49,837 nt of DNA from Terriglobia bacterium (lineage in GTDB: Bacteria > Acidobacteriota > Terriglobia > Bryobacterales > Bryobacteraceae): contig JAJPHN010000039.1 in NCBI GenBank assembly GCA_021325235.1, forward strand, positions 1 to 49,837. The letters run 5' to 3'. The notes beneath the pieces are model-generated. The model had not been told where the DNA came from, searched no databases, and saw only the letters and a list, made by a program, of their open reading frames with translations. The position numbers were made by a program, and so were the translations under genes. This document shows positions 1-7,364 of this stretch, piece by piece (within the stretch, counting starts at the first letter, position 1; each line of letters opens with the position of its first letter).

Positions 1-1
1 G

Positions 2-733
2 CTAGGCCGCTTGTTCGTAGGTTTCCGGATCTATTCCCAGGCGTTCTTCACGCAGGAGCTTGGCGTGGATGTATTTTCCGAACTGTTCGGGGTATTCGCA
101 GCGGATGCGGCGGCCTTCAAAGAGTCCAACGCGCTCTTCGATTTCTTCCATTGAAAATTCAAAGCCAAATTCGGACGGCTGGAACTCCAGGTTCTCCTCT
201 TCAAAGCGCTCGTACATCTTGGCGGCGGCGTTCAACAGCTGTTCGCGTCGTTTCAGGCGCTCGGCCTGAAGTTCCTTGAGCTCGGCGATGTGGCGGTCGC
301 GCTTGCGGGTGAGGCGTGCGTCCTGTAGGGCGAGGTTGCGAAGCTCGCGGCCTTTCACTTCGTTGATGTGCGCCTCGAGCATCATGGAGCGGACGGGTTC
401 GGGGTGGTCGGCAAAGAGGTCGGCGAAATTGTGGCGGGCGAGAGCCCAGGTGGCCTCGATCAGAACCGGAATGCGGAGCAGACGCCATTCCGTGTCGAGG
501 ATGGACTGGACGAGAAATTCTTCGGCCTGATTGGCGGGCTGCCAACGGGCATAGGCGTTGCGGGCGTATTGTTCGTAGACGGCGGCGTCGTCGGTCGGAA
601 GCAGGACGGTGGCGCCGGTGAGCGCGTTTTTGACGGCGTTGTGGGAAACCCTGGCTTTGCCTTCGGCGGTCCGGGGACCCGTCGAAAGTTGCGCATTGGC
701 CTGATTGGCCTGTATCTGAGCGGGAGTCGACAT
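2..733 (-). CDS. conserved protein of unknown function, STGPRTAEGKAR family
   Basis: The 243-residue product begins with a Gln/Asn/Ala-rich stretch followed by the signature STGPRTAEGKARVSHNA. From memory this signature marks a small unnamed family common in Acidobacteria and some Planctomycetes. The rest is largely helical, Arg/Glu-rich and free of membrane segments or a signal peptide; residues about 120-175 look coiled-coil-like. I chose the ATG at 731-733 because the conserved signature begins just after it. The longer reading back to 904 adds 57 residues that look like translated non-coding sequence. No function is known to me. The stop codon lies at the very left edge, so the gene is complete. 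It stands alone, with TrmB-like regulator next on the same strand. Confidence 0.75.
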   Translation of the reverse strand: MSTPAQIQANQANAQLSTGPRTAEGKARVSHNAVKNALTGATVLLPTDDAAVYEQYARNAYARWQPANQAEEFLVQSILDTEWRLLRIPVLIEATWALARHNFADLFADHPEPVRSMMLEAHINEVKGRELRNLALQDARLTRKRDRHIAELKELQAERLKRREQLLNAAAKMYERFEEENLEFQPSEFGFEFSMEEIEERVGLFEGRRIRCEYPEQFGKYIHAKLLREERLGIDPETYEQAA

Positions 734-917
734 GCACAGGCTATAGCATGTGCGGCGCGGAGAACGAACTGTGCCAAAGGAGAGAAGAATTTGTAAGTTG
801 GCGGAAAAAGGAGTGTTGAGGCTTGGAAAAAATATTTCAGAAAGCTGTGAACGAATACGCAGGTCCTGGCGCAAGGTGCGGACAAAACCACTCGCTTTGC
901 TCATGGCTCGGAACGAG

Positions 918-1763
918 CTAGGCGGGGACGGCTTCGGGGTTGAGCTCGCCGTGAGCGCGGTTCCAGTAACTCTCGAAGAGTCCGGACATGGCTTCGGCGA
1001 ATCCTTCGTGTTCGAAGATGACTGAGGTCCAGGAGGGGCGGGTCAGCACGGGATCGAGGAGAGCGACCATGCCGCGGTGGCCATCAAAGAGGGCGAGTTT
1101 GAGGGGAAGCCGATCGAGGAAGCGGATTTCGACGCCGGCGTGACGATATTCATGGAGACGGTCGCGGTGCTCGGGATCGAGATCGCGGGTTTCAATCAAC
1201 AGACGAGCGCGAACGCCGCGAGAGGCTGCATCTTTGACGAGTTGTTCATCGAGCGGATCGACTGCGAAGGGTGCGCGCGAGAACTCGACGTAGTGATCGT
1301 TGACGGAGGTCAGCATGCGGCGGTACTGAATGGCGGTCTGGGTGGGATCGTTGACGAGGCTGAGGAAATCGAGCGTGCCGCGGCCATCCTGACCTTCGAG
1401 AAATGCAGGGCGGAGATCTTCGATCAGGCCGCTGGCGAGGCGTGCCTGCTCGGTCAACTCGCCTTGCAGAGCGCGGCTGCGGCGGGCGAGATAGCTAGGA
1501 ATGGCGACACTCGGATCGACGGCGGAGAACAACTTGGTCTTTTCCTGAATAACCTGAGCGAAGCCCTTTTCGACCAGGCTGTCGAGCACTTCGTAGATCT
1601 TCTGCCGAGGCACGTGTGCCCGAGCGGCGAGTTCGAGCGCTTTGAAACGCGGATGTCCCATGAGGACGAGGTAGGAGCGTGCTTCGTAGGCATTCAATCC
1701 CACTTGCTGGAGCTTGCGCCAGTTGACCTGATAGTCGGTTACGACGCCTTCGCGGCTTCTCAT
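918..1763 (-). CDS. TrmB-family transcriptional regulator
   Basis: The 281-residue protein has an N-terminal winged helix-turn-helix (about residues 12-85) typical of the TrmB family, including LNAYEARSYLVLMG and the recognition region VPRQKIYEVLDSLVEKGF. A linker helix follows, then a C-terminal domain (about 120-270) resembling the phospholipase-D-like effector domain of TrmB proteins; 'GVRARLLIET' and 'EIRFLDRLPLKLALFDG' are strand-like. Known TrmB proteins bind sugars and control sugar transport or metabolism genes; no effector can be named here. The ATG at 1761-1763 is preceded by an intergenic stretch holding a repeat element. Its divergent neighbour is the AAA+ ATPase gene, so it could control that promoter, but this is only inference. 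Confidence 0.85.
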   Translation of the reverse strand: MRSREGVVTDYQVNWRKLQQVGLNAYEARSYLVLMGHPRFKALELAARAHVPRQKIYEVLDSLVEKGFAQVIQEKTKLFSAVDPSVAIPSYLARRSRALQGELTEQARLASGLIEDLRPAFLEGQDGRGTLDFLSLVNDPTQTAIQYRRMLTSVNDHYVEFSRAPFAVDPLDEQLVKDAASRGVRARLLIETRDLDPEHRDRLHEYRHAGVEIRFLDRLPLKLALFDGHRGMVALLDPVLTRPSWTSVIFEHEGFAEAMSGLFESYWNRAHGELNPEAVPA

Positions 1764-1768
1764 TCTTA

Positions 1769-1829
1769 TTTAGTCTTCGCCTCGCTGATAGAGCGCGGGG
1801 TCGTCCTTGTCTTCGCCTCGCTCATCTTG
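1769..1829. repeat. REP-like dispersed repeat, one near-full and one partial copy
   Basis: Positions 1771-1799 read TAGTCTTCGCCTCGCTGATA followed by a GAGCGCGGG tail. This closely matches the 35-base repeat found twice in the RNase P RNA gene (20605-20680). A second partial copy with the core GTCTTCGCCTCGCT lies at 1809-1822. The core can form a GC hairpin. It sits between two divergent genes, where palindromic repeats typically accumulate. Only these two loci were found by eye in the window. Confidence 0.6.
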
Positions 1830-1901
1830 AATCGAGAACATATCACATTACGGATTGATTTTGGCGAATGTAAGGAGAAAAATCGGGGCTCGATCGAGCG
1901 C

Positions 1902-1910
1902 TGGTATAGT
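1902..1910 (+). promoter_or_regulatory. putative extended -10 promoter of the AAA+ ATPase gene
   Basis: TGGTATAGT matches an extended -10 element (TGN plus TATAGT). No good -35 is visible, as expected for extended -10 promoters. Predicted transcription would start near 1917. That rules out the TTG at 1910 as the translation start and supports the ATG at 1943 or a later one. Confidence 0.4.
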
Positions 1911-1942
1911 TGGGACAGAAACGAGGTTCCGCGAGTCCTCTC

Positions 1943-3487
1943 ATGCACCACTCCGACTTGCCCGAAACGCTCGGCGCGCTGCGATCGAGCCGTTTCATGG
2001 ATCAACTCCAACCCGAGCGAACGATCAAAGAAGAGCTGCGCACAAACCTGATCTGCAAGCTCAGCCGCGGGGAAACATTATTTCCCGGCGTAATGGGATA
2101 TGACGACACGGTTGTGCCGCAGATGGTGAATGCGATTCTGTCGCGGCATAATTTCATCCTGCTCGGCCTGCGCGGGCAGGCGAAGACGCGGCTGGCACGG
2201 ATGCTGACGCGGCTGCTCGATCCGCAGATGCCGTATGTAGCGGGCTGCGAGATTCGCGACAATCCACTGCGGCCGATCTGCCGCGCGTGCCGCGAGAAGA
2301 TTGCCGAGCTTGGGGATGATACGCCGATCGCGTGGGTGACGAGTGAAGAGCGGTATGTGGAGAAGCTGGCGACGCCCGACGTGACAGTCGCCGACATGAT
2401 CGGCGATATCGATCCGATCAAGGCGGCGCGCACGGGACAGGCAATCAGCAGCGAGCTGACGATGCATTACGGGCTGGTGCCGCGCGCGAATCGCGGGCTG
2501 TTCGTGATCAACGAGCTGCCGGATCTGGCGGGGAAAGTACAGGTCAGCCTGTTCAACATCATGCAGGAAGGCGACGTGCAGATCAAAGGGTATCCGGTGC
2601 GGCTGCCGGTGGATGTGATGCTCGTCTTCACGGCGAATCCGGAAGATTACACAGCGCGCGGGAAGATTATCACGCCGCTGAAGGACCGTATTGGAAGCGA
2701 GATACGCACGCACTATCCGATGACGGTAGCGGAAGGCATTGCGATCACGAAACAGGAAGCGTGGACACGGCGGCGCTCGCCGATCGCGGTGGAAGTCCCG
2801 CCGTATGTACACGAGGTGGTCGAGCAGGTGGCGTTTCTGGCGCGCGAGGATAAACGGATCGACAAGCGCTCGGGCGTTTCGCAGCGACTGCCGATTACGG
2901 TGCTGGAGAACGTCGTCTCGAATGCCGAAAGGCGGGCGTTGCGAGCGGGCGAGACGGAGGCAGTGCCACGCATTCTGGATCTTTATGCGGCGCTGACTTC
3001 CATTACCGGAAAGCTGGAACTGGAGTACGAAGGCGAGCTGAAAGGCGGCGATGCGATCGGACGCGAGCTGATTCGCAATGCGGTGGGCAAAGTTTATAAC
3101 TCTTATTTCGACGGCGCGAATTTGCGGGCGGTGGTGCAGTGGTTCGAGCTGGGCGGATCGCTGAAGCTTGACGAAGACATGCCGGCGGCGCAGATGGTGC
3201 AGGAACTGGGGCGGATTCAGGATCTGCTCGCATCGACGAAGAAACTGGGTCTGAGCGAAAGCGAGAGCGATGCGCTGCGGGCTTCAGCAGGCGAGTTCAT
3301 TCTGGAAGGATTGTACGCGCACAAGCGGATCAGCCGGAATGAAGAGCTGGCGTTTGTGGCGGGCGAGCGCAGCTCACGCGAAGAGCGCGGACGGGATGAA
3401 CGGGACGATTTCCGGCGCCAGAGCGGCTACGATCCGCGCGATCCGAGGCGCGGGGGACCGGGCGGCGGGCGCCGAAACCTGAACTGA
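1943..3487 (+). CDS. MoxR/magnesium-chelatase-I-like AAA+ ATPase
   Basis: The 514-residue AAA+ protein resembles the ChlI/BchI-like ATPases that pair with a VWA protein. Walker A is GLRGQAKTRLARM (about 75-87), Walker B is LFVINELPD (about 187-195), the sensor-1 region is VFTANPEDY, and an arginine-finger region PLKDRIGSEIRTHYP follows. The stretch PDVTVADMIGDIDPIKAA is characteristic of this subfamily. Three cysteines sit close together after Walker A (about C102, C113 and C116 in PICRAC). The C-terminus is a disordered Arg/Gly/Asp-rich tail. The VWA gene starts 17 bases downstream, so the two form an operon. Such pairs act as ATP-driven remodelling or metal-insertion machines; the client here is unknown. 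There is no corrin or chlorophyll pathway nearby. Start: the ATG at 1943 is preferred, but 1997 is possible and neither has a clear ribosome site. Confidence 0.88.
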   Translation: MHHSDLPETLGALRSSRFMDQLQPERTIKEELRTNLICKLSRGETLFPGVMGYDDTVVPQMVNAILSRHNFILLGLRGQAKTRLARMLTRLLDPQMPYVAGCEIRDNPLRPICRACREKIAELGDDTPIAWVTSEERYVEKLATPDVTVADMIGDIDPIKAARTGQAISSELTMHYGLVPRANRGLFVINELPDLAGKVQVSLFNIMQEGDVQIKGYPVRLPVDVMLVFTANPEDYTARGKIITPLKDRIGSEIRTHYPMTVAEGIAITKQEAWTRRRSPIAVEVPPYVHEVVEQVAFLAREDKRIDKRSGVSQRLPITVLENVVSNAERRALRAGETEAVPRILDLYAALTSITGKLELEYEGELKGGDAIGRELIRNAVGKVYNSYFDGANLRAVVQWFELGGSLKLDEDMPAAQMVQELGRIQDLLASTKKLGLSESESDALRASAGEFILEGLYAHKRISRNEELAFVAGERSSREERGRDERDDFRRQSGYDPRDPRRGGPGGGRRNLN

Positions 3488-3503
3488 CAGCCGGAGGCGG
3501 CAC

Positions 3504-4742
3504 ATGCGGCGCATCTCGTATTCCAAATTTTCCGAAGACGATCTCGGCATCGGGATGGAAGATCTGCTGCGCGCGCTGGCGGATTTTCTGCTGCAGAGCG
3601 GATATCAGAATCCGTACATGCAGTTCACCGAAATGAACGAGCATACGCTTGAAAACCTGAAGGAGGCGATCGAGCGGGCGCTCCAGAGCGGCGAGCTGTT
3701 TGATCCGGAGCAACTGGAGCAAGCGCGACAGAAGCTGCAGCAGATGTCGAGCCAGGAACGCGAGCAGCTGGTGGAGCGGCTGATTGAAAAGCTCGAAGAA
3801 GCTGGCTATCTGAACACGCAGGGCGAGCCGCCGGAGAGTCCATCGGCGCCGGGCTCGCAGGGTGGGCCGGAAGGCGAGATGAAGTTTGAGGTCACCGATA
3901 AGGCGATCGATTTTCTCGGCTTCAAGACGCTGAAGGATCTGCTCGGTTCGCTGGGTAAATCGAGCTTCGGCGCGCATGATACGCGCGACCTGGCGACCGG
4001 CATTGATGCAAGCGGCGGGGCAAAAGAATATGAGTTCGGCGATGTGTTGAATCTGGACATCAGCGCGACGCTTTTTTCGGCGATGGCGCGCGAGGGCCTT
4101 CGGCTGCCGCTGGATCTCGAATATTCCGATCTGCACGTGCACCAATCGGAGTATCAAAGCTCGTGCGCGACGGTGCTGATGCTGGATTGCAGCCACAGCA
4201 TGATTCTGTATGGCGAAGACCGGTTCACACCAGCGAAGAAAGTCGCGCTGGCGCTTTCGCATCTGATACGGACGCAGTATCCGGGCGATTCGCTGCGCTG
4301 CGTGCTGTTTCACGACAGCGCGGAAGAGATGCGCTTGTCGGAGCTGGCGCGGGTGCAGGTGGGTCCGTATTACACGAACACGCGCGATGGTCTGATCCTG
4401 GCGCAGCGCTTACTGGCGCAGGAAAAGAAAGACATGAAGCAGATCATCATGATCACGGACGGCAAGCCTTCGGCGCTGACGCTGGAAGACGGGCGGATTT
4501 ACAAGAACGCTTTTGGGCTCGATCCGCTGGTGATCAGCCAGACGCTCGAAGAAGTTGCACGCTGTAAGAAACGCGGGATTCTGATCAACACCTTCATGCT
4601 GGCGAGCGATTTCGGGCTGGTTCAGTTTGTGCAGAAAGTAACGCAGATGTGCCGGGGGAAAGCGTATTTTACGACGCCGTATACGCTGGGCAATTATCTG
4701 CTGATGGACTACATGAATCGCAAGACGCGCACGATACACTGA
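3504..4742 (+). CDS. VWA-domain protein, partner of the AAA+ ATPase
   Basis: The 412-residue protein carries a C-terminal von Willebrand factor A domain (about 215-400). Its MIDAS motif DCSHS starts at about D228, and the later MIDAS aspartate lies in ITDGKPS (about 315-321). The N-terminal half (about 1-200) is helical and Glu/Gln-rich, with [12 protein letters not shown] coiled-coil-like. No signal peptide or transmembrane segment is visible, so it is cytoplasmic. A strong ribosome site, GGAGG, precedes the ATG. Immediate linkage to the ATPase gene matches the ChlI/ChlD-like or MoxR/VWA pair arrangement, in which the VWA protein binds a metal ion and recruits the substrate. The substrate cannot be deduced. 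Confidence 0.88.
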   Translation: MRRISYSKFSEDDLGIGMEDLLRALADFLLQSGYQNPYMQFTEMNEHTLENLKEAIERALQSGELFDPEQLEQARQKLQQMSSQEREQLVERLIEKLEEAGYLNTQGEPPESPSAPGSQGGPEGEMKFEVTDKAIDFLGFKTLKDLLGSLGKSSFGAHDTRDLATGIDASGGAKEYEFGDVLNLDISATLFSAMAREGLRLPLDLEYSDLHVHQSEYQSSCATVLMLDCSHSMILYGEDRFTPAKKVALALSHLIRTQYPGDSLRCVLFHDSAEEMRLSELARVQVGPYYTNTRDGLILAQRLLAQEKKDMKQIIMITDGKPSALTLEDGRIYKNAFGLDPLVISQTLEEVARCKKRGILINTFMLASDFGLVQFVQKVTQMCRGKAYFTTPYTLGNYLLMDYMNRKTRTIH

Positions 4743-4767
4743 ATCTGGAGATTTCTGGAACGAGAAT

Positions 4768-4788
4768 GAGTTGGGACTAATCCAACTC
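4768..4788 (+). other. stem-loop just upstream of the STAS-like gene
   Basis: GAGTTGG and CCAACTC form a perfect 7-bp stem around a 7-base loop, ending 7 bases before the ATG at 4796. No U-run follows, so it is not an intrinsic terminator. It occupies the place where a ribosome-binding site would be expected. It could modulate translation of the next gene or stabilise the upstream mRNA end. Confidence 0.35.
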
Positions 4789-4795
4789 AAGTGAT

Positions 4796-5209
4796 ATGAC
4801 CGAACCCGCCGAGCCGAGCAAACGTCCCGGAAGGCCGCTGCGCTCCTCCAGTTTTAAGTACTACATACACGACGGCGTTGCCAACTGCCGTTTGCAGCTG
4901 ATCGGCGAACTCAGCGAGGCGGATCTTGGCGAATTGAACGGCTGCTGGCGGACCGCGAAGACGACACTTGGGAAGAGGCCTCTGATTCTGGATCTGCGAG
5001 CGCTCGAGAGCGTGGATGAAGCGGGCAAGCAATGGCTGGCGGGCATGGCGCAGGAAGGCGCGAGTTGTTTGCCGGAGAATTACCTGCGGGATCTGGTGGC
5101 CGGCAAGCATATTGCAGGAGCAGCGCTGCCGCAAGCCGCGCCGAAGCCGGGGCTGATCGGGCGGATCGTGGGGCTGTTTCGCGGCGGAGACGTCGCAGCG
5201 GCGAAATAG
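4796..5209 (+). CDS. STAS-like domain protein
   Basis: The 137-residue protein has a central region (about 25-100) with the alternating strand/helix pattern of STAS/SpoIIAA-like domains. It includes VANCRLQLIGELSEADLGEL and RPLILDLRALESVDEAGKQWL, where the 'LxVDEAG' position corresponds to the usual STAS loop. The usual phospho-acceptor Ser/Thr is not obvious. A basic, Pro/Ala-rich tail with a short hydrophobic stretch (GLIGRIVGLF) ends the protein. It lies 53 bases after the VWA gene and may be co-transcribed. STAS domains act as anti-sigma antagonists or transporter regulators; I cannot say which applies. It converges with the TPR gene. Confidence 0.6.
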   Translation: MTEPAEPSKRPGRPLRSSSFKYYIHDGVANCRLQLIGELSEADLGELNGCWRTAKTTLGKRPLILDLRALESVDEAGKQWLAGMAQEGASCLPENYLRDLVAGKHIAGAALPQAAPKPGLIGRIVGLFRGGDVAAAK

Positions 5210-5223
5210 GCTGGCTTCGCTTT

Positions 5224-6267
5224 TTATTGCGGACCGCTTACTTCCATGAGCGGCTTCTCGGTCTTCTCCTCATGCAGGCGCTTGACGATAGCCAGTTCTT
5301 TTTCGGCCTCGGTTGAATTATCCATTGCTTTGTACACGCGCGCCAGGCGGTAGTGCGCGTCGAAGGCGCTGGGGTCGAGTTGAATCGCTGCTTTGAGGTG
5401 TGAGACGGCCGCGGGGTAGTCTTTGCGCTTTTCATAGATTGCAGCGATATCGACCTGAGCGATGCGTAATTTGCTGTCGAGGGCAAGCGCTTTGCTGAGG
5501 GAAGCGAACGCTTCGGCTTCCCTGCCCGTTTTGAACTGTACATCGCCTAAATAGGCTCGGGCGCGCGGATCGGATGGATTGAGCTCGAGCTCGCGGGCGA
5601 ATTCGCGCTCGGCATTTTCATAGTCGTGGAGCTCCCAATAGAGATAGCCGAGGCCGAAGTGCAGGTCGGGCTGCGAGGGATTCGCTTTGAGCGCGGCTTG
5701 AAACTCGGCGACAGCTTCGGAGGTGCGGCGGTCGGCGTCGAGAGCTTCGCCCATGAGCAGATGAACGGCTGCGGAATTAGGATCGCGCGCGAGTAGCTGC
5801 TGGAAAAGATCCATTGCTTTGGTGGTTTGCTTCGACCAGAGGTAACACTTCGCGAGCAGATAGGAGAGCTCGGTGTTTTCGGGCTCGGCGGCTGCGAGCG
5901 GCTCGAGCAAGTTGGCGGCTTCGCGATACTGGCCGAGTCCGAAGCGGCTCATGGCGAGCAGGGTTTTGGCACGGGTGCTGGGGGAGCGCTTGTCTTCTTT
6001 CTCGAACGCCTCGGCGGCGGGGCGGAACTCGCCGGCTTTGAAATAGGCGAGGCCGAGGTTGAGATAGATGTCAGGCAATTGCGGATCGAGCGCGAGGGCG
6101 CGCTGATAGGCGCGAATGGCATCGCGGTAACGGCCCTGGCGCGAAAGAGAGACGCCGGTATTGGCTTCGGAGACGGCGCGATCGTGTGCGGAAGACTGCG
6201 GGCGAAGCGGGGCTGCGGAGAGCAGCATGAGAAACGCAAAGACAAAGAGACGATTTCGCCGCACCAC
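5224..6267 (-). CDS. exported tetratricopeptide-repeat protein
   Basis: The 347-residue protein begins with a signal peptide (RNRLFVFAFLMLLSAAPLRP) and continues with eight or nine TPR units to about residue 330. Repeats such as AIRAYQRALALDPQLPDIYL and AVSHLKAAIQLDPSAFDAHY show the canonical A/Y/L/P spacing. It is expected in the periplasm or at the outer membrane as a protein-interaction scaffold. A GTG start at 6265-6267 is used. It is the last gene of the minus-strand run, 23 bases after galT, which suggests co-expression with the TonB-dependent receptor group. Its partner is unknown. Confidence 0.85.
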   Translation of the reverse strand: MVRRNRLFVFAFLMLLSAAPLRPQSSAHDRAVSEANTGVSLSRQGRYRDAIRAYQRALALDPQLPDIYLNLGLAYFKAGEFRPAAEAFEKEDKRSPSTRAKTLLAMSRFGLGQYREAANLLEPLAAAEPENTELSYLLAKCYLWSKQTTKAMDLFQQLLARDPNSAAVHLLMGEALDADRRTSEAVAEFQAALKANPSQPDLHFGLGYLYWELHDYENAEREFARELELNPSDPRARAYLGDVQFKTGREAEAFASLSKALALDSKLRIAQVDIAAIYEKRKDYPAAVSHLKAAIQLDPSAFDAHYRLARVYKAMDNSTEAEKELAIVKRLHEEKTEKPLMEVSGPQ

Positions 6268-6290
6268 TGCTTACCGTATCGTAGCGGGCG

Positions 6291-7340
6291 CTATTGTTTC
6301 TGCTCTTGGAGGTAGTGGATCTCGGGTTGCGCGCGCAAACGCTCGGCGGCGGACTCGGCGGTGATATCGCGCTGGGGCGAACCGAGCATTTCGTAACCGA
6401 CCATGAATTTGCGGACAGTGGCCGAACGCAGCAGCGGCGGATAGTAGTGCGCGTGCAGGTGCCATTCGGGGTGCTCGCGGCCATCGGCGGGCTGCTGATG
6501 GAAGCCCATGGTGTAGGGGAAGCTGACGCGGAACAGATTGTCGTAGCGGGTGGTGATGCGTTTCAGGATTTCGGCCAGATCGCGCGCGGCATTCCGGTCG
6601 AGACCTTCGAGCGAGGGCGTGTGGTGCTTGGAAAGAAGCAGAATTTCGAATGGCCAGATCGCCCAGAACGGGACAAGCGCGGCGAAGTTTTCGTTTTCGC
6701 AGACGACTCGTTCGCGCAGCTGCAGCTCGAGCGACACGTAGTCGCAGAGCAGACAGCGATTGTGCTGCTCGAAATACGCGCGCTGAGTCGTCTGCTCTTT
6801 GAGCATTTCGTTGGGAAGCGATTCGTTGGCCCAGATCTGGCAGTGCGGGTGGGGGTTGCTCGCGCCCATCATTTCGCCGCGATTTTCGAAGATCTGGACG
6901 GATTGAATGAAAGGAACGGCGGCGAGATCGCGATATTGCCCGGTCCAGACATGGACGACTTTTTCGAGATCGGGAATGCTCATGCGCGCGACGGTCAGGC
7001 TGTGATCAGGCGAGAAACAAACGACGCGGCAGATGCCCTTTTCCGAGCGGGCGACGAGTAATCCATTCTCGTTCAGCTCGCCGGGCGCGGTGTCGGGGCG
7101 AAGCGCGGCGTAGTCGTTATCGAAGACGAAGGTGGAGGTGTAATTCGGATTGCGTGCTCCGCCGGCGCGCGCATTGCCGGGACAGAGATAACAGGCCGGA
7201 TCGTATTGCAGCCCGACAGGAGCGGCGGTGGTTTCCACCTGCCCCTGCCAGGGCCGCTGAGTACGGTGCGGCGAAACGAGAATCCATTCGCCGGTCAGCG
7301 GATTAAAGCGTTTGTGCGGTTGCTCCTTCAGGTTGATCAA
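6291..7340 (-). CDS. galT: galactose-1-phosphate uridylyltransferase
   Basis: The 349-residue enzyme of the Leloir pathway exchanges UDP-glucose and galactose-1-phosphate. The zinc cysteines C50 and C53 are seen in CYLCPGN, and the HPH active site with the nucleophilic histidine (about H164-P165-H166) lies in [10 protein letters not shown]. The C-terminal HIT-like half contains [24 protein letters not shown]. Length matches the family. The start is a TTG at 7338-7340; no ATG or GTG fits between it and the upstream stop codon. It follows the TonB-dependent receptor gene by 24 bases on the same strand, which hints that the operon handles a galactose-containing compound. That substrate assignment is inference. 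Confidence 0.93.
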   Translation of the reverse strand: MINLKEQPHKRFNPLTGEWILVSPHRTQRPWQGQVETTAAPVGLQYDPACYLCPGNARAGGARNPNYTSTFVFDNDYAALRPDTAPGELNENGLLVARSEKGICRVVCFSPDHSLTVARMSIPDLEKVVHVWTGQYRDLAAVPFIQSVQIFENRGEMMGASNPHPHCQIWANESLPNEMLKEQTTQRAYFEQHNRCLLCDYVSLELQLRERVVCENENFAALVPFWAIWPFEILLLSKHHTPSLEGLDRNAARDLAEILKRITTRYDNLFRVSFPYTMGFHQQPADGREHPEWHLHAHYYPPLLRSATVRKFMVGYEMLGSPQRDITAESAAERLRAQPEIHYLQEQKQ

Positions 7341-7364
7341 ATAGCGATGATACTCAAGACCGCA

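Noticed and set aside
734-904. N-terminal extension of the first gene
   Set aside because: Composition unlike the rest, and the family signature begins just after the internal ATG.
1766-2011. 81-codon minus-strand frame across the repeats
   Set aside because: It is made mostly of the repeat translated twice (SEAKT), and it overlaps the 5' end of the ATPase gene.
5205-5223. Weak hairpin GCGAA/TTCGC followed by a T-run between the STAS and TPR genes
   Set aside because: Only a 5-bp stem with a 10-base loop and partly inside the STAS coding end; too weak for a confident terminator.
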